The position numbers and the translations under genes were made by a program. A stretch of DNA of 44,436 nucleotides from DASVFB01 sp963815965. GTDB taxonomy: Bacteria; Actinomycetota; Thermoleophilia; Gaiellales; Gaiellaceae. This document shows positions 1 to 8,339 of the stretch, piece after piece. Under the pieces are notes generated by a model that worked only from the letters and a program-made list of their open reading frames with translations, did no database searches and was not told where the DNA came from. Every line of letters starts with the position of its first letter. Within the stretch, counting starts at the first letter, position 1. The stretch is taken from contig CAWFIT010000010.1 of NCBI GenBank assembly GCA_963815965.1, positions 1-44,436 on the forward strand, written 5' to 3'.

Positions 1-546
1 GCGGAGCGCGAGCTCGAGCGCCAGCCGGCGGGGAACGAGCTCCGCCGCCGGACGGGCGAATCGGCGGGACGGATACGGACAGGTAGCACGCACCGGGCAG
101 ATCGCGTAATAGATCCCGTTGTCGGCCGGGAGCAAGCGCGTCTCCAGCAGATCTGGCGTCAAGAGCGCGAACGAGTCGACGACGCCGGTCGAGGTCGCCT
201 CGGTGACGGTGAGTCCGCGGCTGCGTAGGACCCGGTAACGGGCGTCGAGCTGCGCGCGAATCGTCTGAGCGCGCGCGAGCGAGCTCGGTTCGAGCGTCGA
301 CGCTCCCGCGGAGGCGGACCCATTCGCCGCCGCCCACGCGCCGATCGCCATGGCCCCGGCCACTCCGCTGAGGAGAAGCCTCTTCAGCTTGACCTTCCGC
401 CCCCACTTCAGCCCTTCGCCGACCGAATGCTCTGCACGCCGCCAGGCTTCGAAGCGACCTCGGCCATGAGGTCGGACAGGCTTGGTGCCGGAGCCGATGA
501 CGCCACGGCGCGGCGAGGAGGAGCGTCGAAGCTGCGTCCAGGCCAT
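1..546 (-). CDS. Exported or membrane-anchored protein of unknown function, cut by the window edge
   Basis: An open frame on the minus strand runs off the left edge. After a basic stretch (KWGRKVKLKR) comes a hydrophobic segment, LLLSGVAGAMAIGAW, followed by an Ala/Ser/Gly-rich part. This reads as a signal peptide or N-terminal anchor, so the rest should be outside the membrane. The visible mature part contains ARAQTIRAQLDARYRVLRSR and two cysteines (YYAICPVRATCPY). I recognise no family. The start is uncertain: the first in-frame ATG is at 546, giving a long basic leader, and another ATG at 352 would fall inside the hydrophobic segment. An overlapping frame at 408-710 is also open over the N-terminal part. 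Confidence 0.55.
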   Translation of the reverse strand, partial: MAWTQLRRSSSPRRGVIGSGTKPVRPHGRGRFEAWRRAEHSVGEGLKWGRKVKLKRLLLSGVAGAMAIGAWAAANGSASAGASTLEPSSLARAQTIRAQLDARYRVLRSRGLTVTEATSTGVVDSFALLTPDLLETRLLPADNGIYYAICPVRATCPYPSRRFARPAAELVPRRLALELALR

Positions 547-710
547 GCCTGCGACCGTAGGTCTGGCCGCTCCAGAAACGCTCCAAGCCGGCCGCCTCGC
601 AGCGAGCCAGCCGCCCCCCGCTCGTCGCCCTTGACGGCGTCATGACCGCCGGTCCGAAGCCGGTTGCAGGCTCGAGCTCGGAGGCTTGCAGCCCGCGCTC
701 GCGGGTTCAC

Positions 711-1030
711 GTCGAACGGCTACGACCGGCCGCGGCCGGCTACAGCCGGGCGAGCTGTGTGAGTCTTGTCAAGTCTGCAAACGTGCGCTGACATTCGCAG
801 TTGCAGATGACAGGGGGTGCGGGCGGGCGCTTCAGGGAGGCTCAAGCGGGATCGGTGCTGGATGCGAAGTTGCCAGGACAGCAAACGATTCAGGGATGTG
901 CGCGAATGGTGCTCTCGTACGGCGCACGGACCGACGCGTCATCAGGCGGTTCGGCCCCGCGCGTGCCCATGTGTGCTCGAGCTCCCGTACCGTCTCGTAC
1001 CCGCGGTGCCGCGCAGTAGGATCGGCCTGC
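711..1030. other. Intergenic stretch without a convincing gene
   Basis: About 320 bases lie between the divergent exported protein and the SDR gene. Frames are open because of GC content but none has a start, ribosome site or recognisable protein. Bases 991-1005 match 24510-24524 exactly for 15 bp, and the flanks are also similar (see findings). Confidence 0.4.
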
Positions 1031-1747
1031 TTGAGCGAGGTCGTCGTGGTCACGGGGTCGTCAAGTGGTATCGGCCGGGCGGTCGCAGAACAGTTCGCGA
1101 GCGACGGCGCGAGGGTCATCGTCAACTCGTCGCGCTCAGTCGAGGAGGGCGAGATGCTCGCCCGCTCGCTTCCGGAGGCCGTGTACGTCCAAGCCGACGT
1201 CTCCCGCGAGGATGACGCACGACGGCTGGTCGCGACCACGCTCGAGCGGTTCGGACGTGTGGATGTCGTCGTCAACAACGCGGGCACGACCAGGCGCGTC
1301 CCGTTTGCGGACCTCGAGGGCGCCGACGAGGAGTTATGGCAGCGGATCCTCGGCGTGAACCTGATGGGGCCCTGGTACCTCAGCCGTGCGGCGGCGCCTG
1401 CGCTGCGCGAGGCCAGGGGGGCGATCGTCAACGTGGGATCGGTCGCTGGGATCATCGCGGCTGGGAGCTCGCTGCCGTACGCCGTCTCGAAGGCGGCGCT
1501 GCACCACCTGACGCGGACTCTTGCGCAGGCACTTGCTCCCGATGTGCGGGTGAACGCGGTCGCGCCGGGACTAGTGGATACACCCTGGACGGAGGGCTGG
1601 GAGGCGAACGAGGCGGTCATCGCGCGTACTCCGCTTGGTCGTGCGGCGACGCCCGAAGACGTCGCTGACGTTGTCGTCTCACTCGCTCGCACTCCGTTTG
1701 CGACCGGCCAGGTCGTCGTCGTCGATGGCGGGCTGACCCTCACCTAA
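1031..1747 (+). CDS. Short-chain dehydrogenase/reductase (SDR)
   Basis: NAD(P)-dependent oxidoreductase of the classical SDR type; the substrate cannot be told. The cofactor motif TGSSSGIG is at the N-terminus. NNAG follows near residue 80, then a Ser in VGSVAG and the catalytic YxxxK in PYAVSKAAL. The C-terminal PEDVADVVVSLA and GQVVVVDGGLTLT are standard. At about 238 residues it is close to the usual 240-250. I chose TTG at 1031 because the Rossmann strand begins six codons later. The open frame extends upstream to 686 but that part has no SDR similarity, and GTG at 1046 would cut the first strand. The gene stands alone. Confidence 0.85.
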   Translation: MSEVVVVTGSSSGIGRAVAEQFASDGARVIVNSSRSVEEGEMLARSLPEAVYVQADVSREDDARRLVATTLERFGRVDVVVNNAGTTRRVPFADLEGADEELWQRILGVNLMGPWYLSRAAAPALREARGAIVNVGSVAGIIAAGSSLPYAVSKAALHHLTRTLAQALAPDVRVNAVAPGLVDTPWTEGWEANEAVIARTPLGRAATPEDVADVVVSLARTPFATGQVVVVDGGLTLT

Positions 1748-2079
1748 CCGGCGGTCCCTCGGCAGGATCCCCGCGTCACCCATGAGCGAGGCAGCCGCGT
1801 GGGCGAGTGGTCCCGGAACGACGCCAGAGCGACGGGCTATGGCAGCGCCGCCCGGCCAGCCGCAGTGGCGATCAACTCCTGGATCGTGCCGCCCTGCGGC
1901 CCCGGGGTTCTCGACCATGTCGACGATCGGAGATCGTCGCCCACACAGACCGATATTTCCGCGGGGGACAACCGAGCGGTCGTCCACCTTCGTTGGGGCA
2001 AACTCGATCAGCTGGCATCGAGAAGTTCCTTCGCTTCGGAGGTGGTCGCGTGCGACCCCACTCCCGACTCGCCTTGCGT
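1748..2079. other. Intergenic stretch without a convincing gene
   Basis: About 330 bases separate the SDR gene from the convergent small protein. Several frames are open on both strands, but none has a ribosome site or a recognisable family. I see no strong hairpin. Confidence 0.4.
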
Positions 2080-2352
2080 CTACGCGGGTCGTTGCTCGAC
2101 AAGAAGGACGAGCGTCTCGGGGAGGACGCCGTCGTACGCCATCGCGTCTGCAGCTTCCTGCGTCTGCATGAAGCTCATCACGGCATCCATGTCGGGAATG
2201 TCCATCAGAACCGCGACCCTCTTCGGGTCGTCAGGACTGACGAACGTGCGGATGTCGGTGACCCCCAGCGGGCCGAACACCTCTTCGCGTTTCGGCGAGG
2301 CAAGCCAGTGCTCGGTGTCCTTCACGTCGTGGTGCCCGATGACTGTCGGCAT
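2080..2352 (-). CDS. Small dimeric alpha/beta-barrel-like protein
   Basis: A 90-residue protein starting MPTVIGHHDVKDTEHWL. The ATG at 2352 has a good ribosome site (GGAGAAGC) just upstream. The alternation of strands and helices and the motif VAVLMDIPDMDAVMSFM are like small stress or monooxygenase-type ferredoxin-fold barrels. The exact family is not certain and no catalytic residues can be named. The frame is open upstream to 2508, but that part is the remnant of an oxidoreductase and not part of this protein. Confidence 0.6.
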   Translation of the reverse strand: MPTVIGHHDVKDTEHWLASPKREEVFGPLGVTDIRTFVSPDDPKRVAVLMDIPDMDAVMSFMQTQEAADAMAYDGVLPETLVLLVEQRPA

Positions 2353-2607
2353 CGCTTCTCCTTTTCGTCCATGGTGCTGCGGGATCGCCGCACCGAGGGC
2401 GCGAGCATATGCCCGTTCCCCGATGCGCATCAACAGCCGACCCGGATCGATTGCCTGCTCGATTCCGTCGAGGATGTCCTCCCGATAGCGGATCTGTCCG
2501 TTGGGCACCCAGCTCTCGAGTCCCGCGGTGCCTCGGGGTAGCGCTGGACATGGTCAAAGATGAGAAAGCCCTGCACTCGCGCGCGGTTGACGAGAACGTG
2601 GCGGTCG
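2353..2607 (-). pseudogene. C-terminal remnant of an NADPH-dependent curcumin-reductase/leukotriene-B4-dehydrogenase-like oxidoreductase
   Basis: One frame encodes NRARVQGFLIFDHVQRYPEA. A second frame continues with ESWVPNGQIRYREDILDGIE. Joined, they match the end of MDR-superfamily NADP oxidoreductases (QGFLxFD, then a W, then G-I-Y-EDI-DGIE). A single missing base near 2521 accounts for the break. The N-terminal two thirds, including the cofactor-binding domain, are absent: the peroxiredoxin-like gene occupies that side. This is a truncated, frameshifted remnant. Identification is from remembered family pattern and not a search. Confidence 0.6.
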
Positions 2608-2689
2608 ACCCGCGGAGGGCCGCGACGAAGCGGGAACGCCCGCGACTTCGAGCGCGCCGAGGAGCTGATCGAGCGGCCGGTCCGCGCGC

Positions 2690-3295
2690 TCACGCAACTC
2701 CGACGGATACTTCCTCGGGAGTAGCTGCGCTCGTGTCGGCGGGAGCCGCCTTGGTCGCGGTTGCCGCGTGCTCGAGCACGTCGGCGACGCTCCACGAGTC
2801 GCCATAGTGGCAGCCGTAGTGGAGAGCGGCGATCAGTCCGTTCTCGTCGACGAGGAAGTCGGAGGGGACGCCGACGATTCCGCCTTGGAAGCGGGTGAAC
2901 CGTGGTAGGTATCCGTGGGCGATCGAGGCGATGGTCGCGCGCCAGGTGGCGGGGGAGAGCAGCTTGCGCCACAAGAACGCCGCGCCGTAGGAGCGATAGA
3001 GGGTTTTGTGTGGGTCGGCGACCAGGTGCAACCCCGGCGATTCCGGGAAGGCGCCGGCGACCTTCTCTCTTGTGTTGTGCAGGATCACGATCGTCTCGAC
3101 GCCGGCTGCGCTGAGCTGGTTCTGATGCTCGATCAGCTCGTGAAGGTGGGCCTGTGCGATCGGGCAGCCGCTGAAGCGGTGGAACTTGACGAGTACCTTC
3201 CGCTCGCCGCGGAACGCCGCGAGGTCGATTCGATGACCGGTGACCGAAAGCGTGTCGATCGCCGGTGCCTGCTCATGAATGGTCAATACGGGCAT
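2690..3295 (-). CDS. Peroxiredoxin-like (AhpC/TSA, SelL-related) thiol protein
   Basis: About 201 residues with a thioredoxin fold. The active-site region is VKFHRFSGCPIAQAHLHEL, with a peroxidatic-type Cys before Pro, followed by VETIVILHNTREKV and GVPSDFLVDENGLIAALHYG, the cis-Pro and beta-hairpin region. A further Cys lies in HYGCHYGDSW. Such proteins reduce peroxides or act as general thiol oxidoreductases in the cytoplasm; there is no signal peptide. Two ATGs lie six bases apart. The second, at 3295, is better spaced from AAGGAG, so I prefer it to 3301. The C-terminus is Ala/Thr-rich. Confidence 0.75.
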   Translation of the reverse strand: MPVLTIHEQAPAIDTLSVTGHRIDLAAFRGERKVLVKFHRFSGCPIAQAHLHELIEHQNQLSAAGVETIVILHNTREKVAGAFPESPGLHLVADPHKTLYRSYGAAFLWRKLLSPATWRATIASIAHGYLPRFTRFQGGIVGVPSDFLVDENGLIAALHYGCHYGDSWSVADVLEHAATATKAAPADTSAATPEEVSVGVA

Positions 3296-3373
3296 GATCA
3301 TCTCCTTGCTCGACGTTCAGACCTGCAGAACGTAGGGCTTCGGCGTGCACCCGGAATCGGGCGTTTGCCCGAT

Positions 3374-4984
3374 TTAAGTCGCGTTCGCGTCGGCGACCGT
3401 GATGAGTCCGTGCCTGGCGGCGAAGAGGCTGGCCAGCGCGCGGTTGGTGACGCCGAGCTTGCGGTAAATGTGCTCGACGTGCGTGTTCGTCGTCTTGGGC
3501 GAGATCACGAGCTCGGCGGCGATCTGTTTGTTCGACATGCCTCTGGCGAGCAGCCGCAGGATGTCGACCTCGCGTGACGTTAGGCCCGCCGGCCACTCGC
3601 GACGTTTCGGCGTGCGGTGGCCTGCCGCCGCCAGCACGGCCTCGGCCGCATCGCCGTCGATCCGACCGGCCCGCACGTCCCCGCGCAGCTCGGACGCCGC
3701 TTCTTCGCGGGTCATGGCGGGCCTGTGCGGGCGGGGTTCGAGCCTCGCGTGATAGCTGTCTGCCGCGGCTAGAAGCCGTCCGGGCGGCGTGATGTCGGCA
3801 CCGGTCAGCCCGCGCGGATATCCGGAGCCGTCGAGACGTTCGTGATGCTGAACCGCGACTGCGGCAAGAGGCGCGAGCGCGGACGATGACGCGAGCATCC
3901 TTTCCGTGAGGTAGGGATGCAGCCGGACTCGTTCGAGTTCCGACGGGGTGAGCGGCCCCCGCTTGTCCCAGATGCTATTCGGCACCCCGAGCCTGCCGAG
4001 ATCGTGGACGAGTGCCGCACGCCGGAGCTGTGCCTGCTCGACAGGGTCGAGACCATAGGCCGAGCTCGCAGCAGCGGCGAGGCGCGCCACTCCCCTGGAG
4101 TGTCCGATCGTGTACGGAGACTTGACGTCGACGAAGTCGGCTACGACCTCAACCGCCGCGTCGAGCTGTGGGCCGGCGAGCCAATGCCGCGATGCCTGGG
4201 GGGCAGAAAGCAATGCCTGCCATGCCTCGACGCCGTCGAGTTCCTCGAAGAGTTCGTCGGCGACGCCGGCGAACGTGTCGACCAGATCCGGGTCGAACTG
4301 CGTGCCCGCTCGGGCTCGGGCGACCGACACCGCCGCCTCCACGCCCTGCGCATGGTGGAACACCTCGACGACGTCGGTCAGGTTCACGAGCCTCGACGTG
4401 AGGAGGATCTCCTGGCCTTTCAATCCCTTCGGCACGCCTCGCCCGTCCCAGCGCTCGAAGCTCTGTTCGACGGTGTCGCGAACGAGCCGGTCGAGCCCGA
4501 AGCGCTCCATCAGGTCGTCCGAGGCGCGCCAGTGGTTTTCCAGCATCGAGCCGGCGGCCCGCCGTCCCTCGCCGAGGAACGAAGAGGCAAGCCCGACACG
4601 CCGGCTCAGCGGCAAGCCGCCTCCGAGGTGCCCGAGCATGAAGAGCGGGCCGGCGGTCGGGGTAGCGAAGTCAACTTTGCGGAAGTCGCCCTTGAGCGCC
4701 GCCTCGTCGCCGAACCATTTGGCCTGCTCGTACGCGTCGACGTGGCAGCCCACCCAAGCCACAAGCGAGGCGAAGAACACCGCCTCCTGGTCCTCGGCGT
4801 TGAGACCGATCCGCTCTGCGAGCCCGAGCGCGATTAGACACTGCCGGAGAACATGCTCCATCGGCTGACCCATCCCGAGGTCCGCCCCGAACGAGAGTAC
4901 GCCCAGCAGCTCGGACAGCCTCAACCCCGACGGGCCGCCGATGCTCTGCACGGGATCGAGTCTAACCGCGCCTCCGCGCCCCAC
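3374..4984 (-). CDS. HD-GYP domain protein with C-terminal LuxR-type helix-turn-helix
   Basis: A cytoplasmic regulator of about 536 residues. The last 65 residues are a LuxR DNA-binding domain (LTSREVDILRLLARGMSNKQIAAELVIS). Before it is an HD-GYP domain with the metal-binding HDLGRLG and the signature HHERLDGSGYPRGL, which in other proteins hydrolyses cyclic-di-GMP. The N-terminal half looks like a second, degenerate copy: QSFERWDGRGVPKGLKGQEI resembles the HHExxDGxGYP region but lacks the His pair and Tyr. The start is a GTG at 4984; LRLSELLGVLSFGADLGMGQ is the expected beginning of the family. The combination suggests an enzyme or sensor that links a nucleotide signal directly to transcription. 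Confidence 0.85.
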   Translation of the reverse strand: MGRGGAVRLDPVQSIGGPSGLRLSELLGVLSFGADLGMGQPMEHVLRQCLIALGLAERIGLNAEDQEAVFFASLVAWVGCHVDAYEQAKWFGDEAALKGDFRKVDFATPTAGPLFMLGHLGGGLPLSRRVGLASSFLGEGRRAAGSMLENHWRASDDLMERFGLDRLVRDTVEQSFERWDGRGVPKGLKGQEILLTSRLVNLTDVVEVFHHAQGVEAAVSVARARAGTQFDPDLVDTFAGVADELFEELDGVEAWQALLSAPQASRHWLAGPQLDAAVEVVADFVDVKSPYTIGHSRGVARLAAAASSAYGLDPVEQAQLRRAALVHDLGRLGVPNSIWDKRGPLTPSELERVRLHPYLTERMLASSSALAPLAAVAVQHHERLDGSGYPRGLTGADITPPGRLLAAADSYHARLEPRPHRPAMTREEAASELRGDVRAGRIDGDAAEAVLAAAGHRTPKRREWPAGLTSREVDILRLLARGMSNKQIAAELVISPKTTNTHVEHIYRKLGVTNRALASLFAARHGLITVADANAT

Positions 4985-5011
4985 CTTCGTCGGCGCAAGC
5001 GCCGATGGCCT

Positions 5012-5080
5012 GCGGGGCCTCCGGGAGGGAGGCCCCGCCAGGCTCGATGGCCCGCGGGGCCTCCGGGACGGAGGCCCCGC
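5012..5080. terminator. Two tandem near-identical hairpins
   Basis: Two perfect 11-bp stems, GCGGGGCCTCC pairing with GGAGGCCCCGC, lie at 5012-5038 and 5054-5080, with 5-base loops GGGAG and GGGAC. They start 42 bases apart and sit just downstream of the RTX gene stop at 5104, read from the minus strand. There is no T run, so termination of that gene is inferred from position and stability. Confidence 0.6.
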
Positions 5081-5103
5081 AGGTCGCTTGTGGGTGAGTT
5101 CCT

Positions 5104-8100
5104 CTACGGGGCGAGCACGCCGTCCACGAAGAGCTGGATCGCACCGGCGGCCAGGCCTGTGGCGTCGACGATGTCTGTGCCGTCGAGGGTGTTGATCTCG
5201 AGCCGGTCGTTCGCGGCCTCCGGGTGCAGGATCCCGATCGCCGGGACGAGGCCTTTCACCGCCACAGCGCCCGCGTCGCCACGGACCGTGATCGAGTCGT
5301 CGCCGTTGGTCGCGTTGACGACGACGCGGTCGGCCTGGCCGTCGCCGGTAGCGCCGCCCGGGGTGCCGGCGAGGTCGAGGTTCACGCTGTGGACATCGGT
5401 TCCGGTCAGGTCGTTGACGGTGACGAGGTCGGCGCCGGCGAGGGCGTTGAAGTCGATCAGCTCCACACCGGCGGTGTCCATCGTGATGTTGCCCTGGGTA
5501 CGGAAGAACTCGAGGCGGCTGCCGTTCGCCGACAGGTCGACCTGCTCTGCGCCGGCGGCGCCGTTGAAGAGCATCGTGTCGAGACCGTCCTGGCCCTCGA
5601 CGACGTCGCTCCCGTCGCCCGGATCCCAGACGAACGTGTCGTCGCCGTCGCCCATGAACGCGACGTCGTTGCCGCCGTTGCCGTCGATCGAGTCGCTCCC
5701 GTCACTGCCGAGCAGCGTCTCGATCCCCTGGCCGCCGGCAATCGTGTCGTCGCCTGCGCCGCCCTCGAGGGTGAGGGCGATCGCCTGCGCTGCGAGGGCG
5801 GCTGCCGAGATGCTGTCGTTGCCGCCAAGGCCGTCGGCGGTCAACGCGTCGTTCGCCGGCTCCTGGTGCTGGATCGTCACCAACGCCGGCTGGACGGAGA
5901 CGGCGACACCGGAGGCGTCTCCGCTGACGTTGATCGTGTCGTCGCCGTTGGTGGCGGTGACGACCACGCTGTCGGGCTCGCCGTCGCCGGTGACGCCGCC
6001 GAGCGTGCCTGCGAGGTCGACGTTCACATCGCTGACGTCGGTTCCGCTCAGGTCGTCGACGGTGACGTCGTCGACGCCGCCGAGGGCAGCGAAGTCGACC
6101 CGTTCCACACCGGCGGTGTCCATCGTGATTCTGCCGGGGTCGCGGAGGAAACTGAGGCGGTTTCCGTTCGCCGACAGGTCGACCCGCTCGGCGACGGCGG
6201 CGCCGTTGAAGAGCATCGTGTCGACACCGTCCTGGCCCTCGACGGTGTCGCTCCCGTCGCCCGGATCCCAGATGAAGGTGTCGTCGCCGGTGCCCATCAG
6301 GGCGATGTCGTTGCCGCCGTTGCCGTCGATCGTGTCGTTGCCGTCGCCGCCGGTCAGGGCTTCGGCGCCGTCGCCGCCGTTAATCGTGTCGTTCCCGGCG
6401 CCGCCGTCGATCGCGACCTTGATCAATGCTGCCAGGCCGACCGTGCCGGAGATTGTGTCGTTGCCGTCGAGTCCGTTGACGTTCAGGAGGTCGTTCGCGG
6501 CCTCCGAGTGCTCGATCTTCACGGCCGCGGCCAACCCGGTCACGTCGACCGCACCGGCGTTGGGCGTGATCGTGATCGTGTCGTTGCCGCCGGTGCCGTT
6601 GATCGTGGTCGTGTCGACCGCTCCATCGGCGGCGAGGTCGAGCACGACGTTCTTGACGTCGGTCGCGGACAGGTCGTTCACGACGGTGTTGTCGATGCCG
6701 CCGAGCGCGTGGAGGTCGACCCGTTCGACGCCGGCGGTGTCCATTGTGATGGCGCCCTGAGTGCGGAAGAACCTGAGGCGGTTGCCATTGGCGGAGAAGT
6801 CGAAGTTCTCCGCGGCTGCGGCGCCGTTGAAGACCATCGTGTCGCTGCCGGCCTCGCCCTCCACCTTGTCGCTGCCGTCGCCGGGGTCCCACGTGAACGA
6901 GTCGTCGCCGGCGCCCATCAGGGCGACGTCGGCGCCCCCGTTTCCGTCGATCGTGTCGTTGCCGTCACCGCCGATGAGGCTCTCGCCTCCATCGCCGCCG
7001 TTGATGGCGTCGTTGCCGGCTCCACCGTCCAGCGTCAGCTGGGTGAGCGCGGCAAGCCCGAGCCCGGCGTTGAGCGTGTCGTTTCCGGCGACGGACTCGA
7101 CGGCCAGCGCCTCCGCGTTGACCACGTCGATCGGAATGCCGCCCGGACCGCCGGAGACGGCGATGTGGGGGGCGGTCGCCGATGCTGCGACGCCGATCGT
7201 GTCGTTTCCAGGCGTGCCCTCGACCGTGACGCGGTCGCTGCCCGCACCGGGGTCGAGGTTCAACTTGTCGTTCGCGGCCTGCGCCCCGAGAACGTTCACC
7301 ACCGCCCCGATGCCGCCGATCGAGATGCCGCCGCTGACCCGGAGGTCGTTTGCAGCCGACGAGCCCCTGATATCGACGACGTCTGCAGCCCCGTCGTTCG
7401 CCAGGTCGGCATTGAGCTGGCGGAGTCCGGCACCCGTGAGGTCGTTGACGACGACGTTGTCCGCGCCGCCGGAGGCCCGAAGGTCGAATTGCTCGACGCC
7501 CGCGATGTTCATCGTGCCTGCGCCGACGAACCTCAGCCGGCTTCGGATGGCCGAGAACTCGAACTTCTCGGCGGCGTTCGACCCGTTGAAGACGACCAGG
7601 TCACTGCCCGCGCCGCCCTCGATCAGGTCGTTGCCCCGCTTGCCGTCGATTCTGTCGTTGCCGCTGCCGCCGAACAGCCGCTCAGCTGCGGAGCCGCTGC
7701 GCAGCAGGTCGTTGCCGTTGTCACCGAAGAGGCTGGTCGCCTCGCTGCCGGTGAACACGCCGTAGCTCTCGTTGATCGAGAGCGCGTCGGCGCCGGATGC
7801 GCCGTGAACGACGATCCGGTTGAAGGCCGAGCGCTTGAAGGTGAACTCGGCGGAGCCGTTGCTGCCGACGTCCACCTGGAGCCGAGATTTGGAGCGCGGC
7901 TTCAGCCGCAGCGTGATCTTGTCGCTTTTCGCCGTGCCGAGGACGTTGAGCTGGCCGTGGCGGATGCTCGCATTGACCTTCGGCTTCTTCTTCGCCGCCT
8001 TCGTGGCCGGCGGCTTGGCCTCCGGTGCTCCGTAGGCCGGGGATGACGAGAACATGACGGCGGCGAGGAACACTGCGAGCGCTGCCGCGAGGACGATCGC

Positions 8101-8160
8101 TCCGCGTCGGCCATTGCGTTCGCGCCTCCTGCTGATGATGGATTCGAATACGGATTGCAC
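5104..8160 (-). CDS. Large secreted RTX (haemolysin-type calcium-binding repeat) protein
   Basis: 1018 residues. GTG at 8160 follows AGGAGGAG. A signal peptide (IVLAAALAVFLAAVMFSS, then PAYGA) is followed by a Lys/Ala/Pro linker, so the protein is exported. The rest has many RTX nonapeptide-like motifs (GGAGNDTINGGDG, GGDGNDTIDGNGG), which form calcium-binding beta-rolls in this family. On a larger scale a module carrying FxWDPGDGSDxVEG and ITMDTAGVE recurs. The WDPGDGSD sites lie near 6869, 6248 and 5606, giving periods of 621 and 642 bases (207 and 214 residues). A more diverged module precedes them. No enzymatic domain is visible, so a structural, adhesive or surface role is likely. It lies 179 bases downstream of the LuxR-ATPase regulator on the same strand. 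Confidence 0.85.
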   Translation of the reverse strand: MQSVFESIISRRRERNGRRGAIVLAAALAVFLAAVMFSSSPAYGAPEAKPPATKAAKKKPKVNASIRHGQLNVLGTAKSDKITLRLKPRSKSRLQVDVGSNGSAEFTFKRSAFNRIVVHGASGADALSINESYGVFTGSEATSLFGDNGNDLLRSGSAAERLFGGSGNDRIDGKRGNDLIEGGAGSDLVVFNGSNAAEKFEFSAIRSRLRFVGAGTMNIAGVEQFDLRASGGADNVVVNDLTGAGLRQLNADLANDGAADVVDIRGSSAANDLRVSGGISIGGIGAVVNVLGAQAANDKLNLDPGAGSDRVTVEGTPGNDTIGVAASATAPHIAVSGGPGGIPIDVVNAEALAVESVAGNDTLNAGLGLAALTQLTLDGGAGNDAINGGDGGESLIGGDGNDTIDGNGGADVALMGAGDDSFTWDPGDGSDKVEGEAGSDTMVFNGAAAAENFDFSANGNRLRFFRTQGAITMDTAGVERVDLHALGGIDNTVVNDLSATDVKNVVLDLAADGAVDTTTINGTGGNDTITITPNAGAVDVTGLAAAVKIEHSEAANDLLNVNGLDGNDTISGTVGLAALIKVAIDGGAGNDTINGGDGAEALTGGDGNDTIDGNGGNDIALMGTGDDTFIWDPGDGSDTVEGQDGVDTMLFNGAAVAERVDLSANGNRLSFLRDPGRITMDTAGVERVDFAALGGVDDVTVDDLSGTDVSDVNVDLAGTLGGVTGDGEPDSVVVTATNGDDTINVSGDASGVAVSVQPALVTIQHQEPANDALTADGLGGNDSISAAALAAQAIALTLEGGAGDDTIAGGQGIETLLGSDGSDSIDGNGGNDVAFMGDGDDTFVWDPGDGSDVVEGQDGLDTMLFNGAAGAEQVDLSANGSRLEFFRTQGNITMDTAGVELIDFNALAGADLVTVNDLTGTDVHSVNLDLAGTPGGATGDGQADRVVVNATNGDDSITVRGDAGAVAVKGLVPAIGILHPEAANDRLEINTLDGTDIVDATGLAAGAIQLFVDGVLAP

Positions 8161-8263
8161 TTACTCCTCCTTGATCGCGATGCCGGGTTGGCTTCTCTTG
8201 GCGATCGTGGAGACGGCGGACGCGCATTCGCACCGTTGCGACCCCCCTGTCTTTGCAGTCGTC

Positions 8264-8287
8264 CTCGGGCAGGCGCGCCTGCCCGAG
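8264..8287. terminator. Perfect 24-base palindrome, probable terminator
   Basis: Bases 8264-8287 are their own reverse complement (CTCGGGCAGGCG and its mirror). The site is just past the stop of the LuxR-ATPase gene (8340) on the minus strand and upstream of the RTX start. A terminator between the two is most likely; a binding site for a dimeric regulator is the alternative. Confidence 0.5.
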
Positions 8288-8339
8288 AGCGGGTGGCGAG
8301 CGCCCGACAGCGCGCTCCACCTCGGAGACCGTCGGGACG

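Noticed and set aside
408..710. Separate 100-residue minus-strand protein overlapping the first gene
   Set aside because: It ends inside the exported protein frame and has an Arg-rich, low-complexity translation. A frameshift joining both cannot be excluded, but I cannot support it as a gene.
686..1030. N-terminal extension of the SDR protein
   Set aside because: The frame is open but the extension has no SDR character, and the Rossmann motif begins right after TTG at 1031.
5200..7300. Regular repeats resembling a CRISPR array
   Set aside because: The repetition is in-frame coding for RTX motifs with periods of 207-214 residues; there are no short palindromic units with unique spacers and no cas genes.
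4853..8046. Very long plus-strand open frames opposite the RTX gene
   Set aside because: They are antisense shadows produced by GC-rich repeats; they have no ribosome site and low-complexity translations.
8264..8287. Binding site of the LuxR-ATPase regulator
   Set aside because: The palindrome is equally explained as a terminator at the gene's 3' end; there is no second copy to support an operator.
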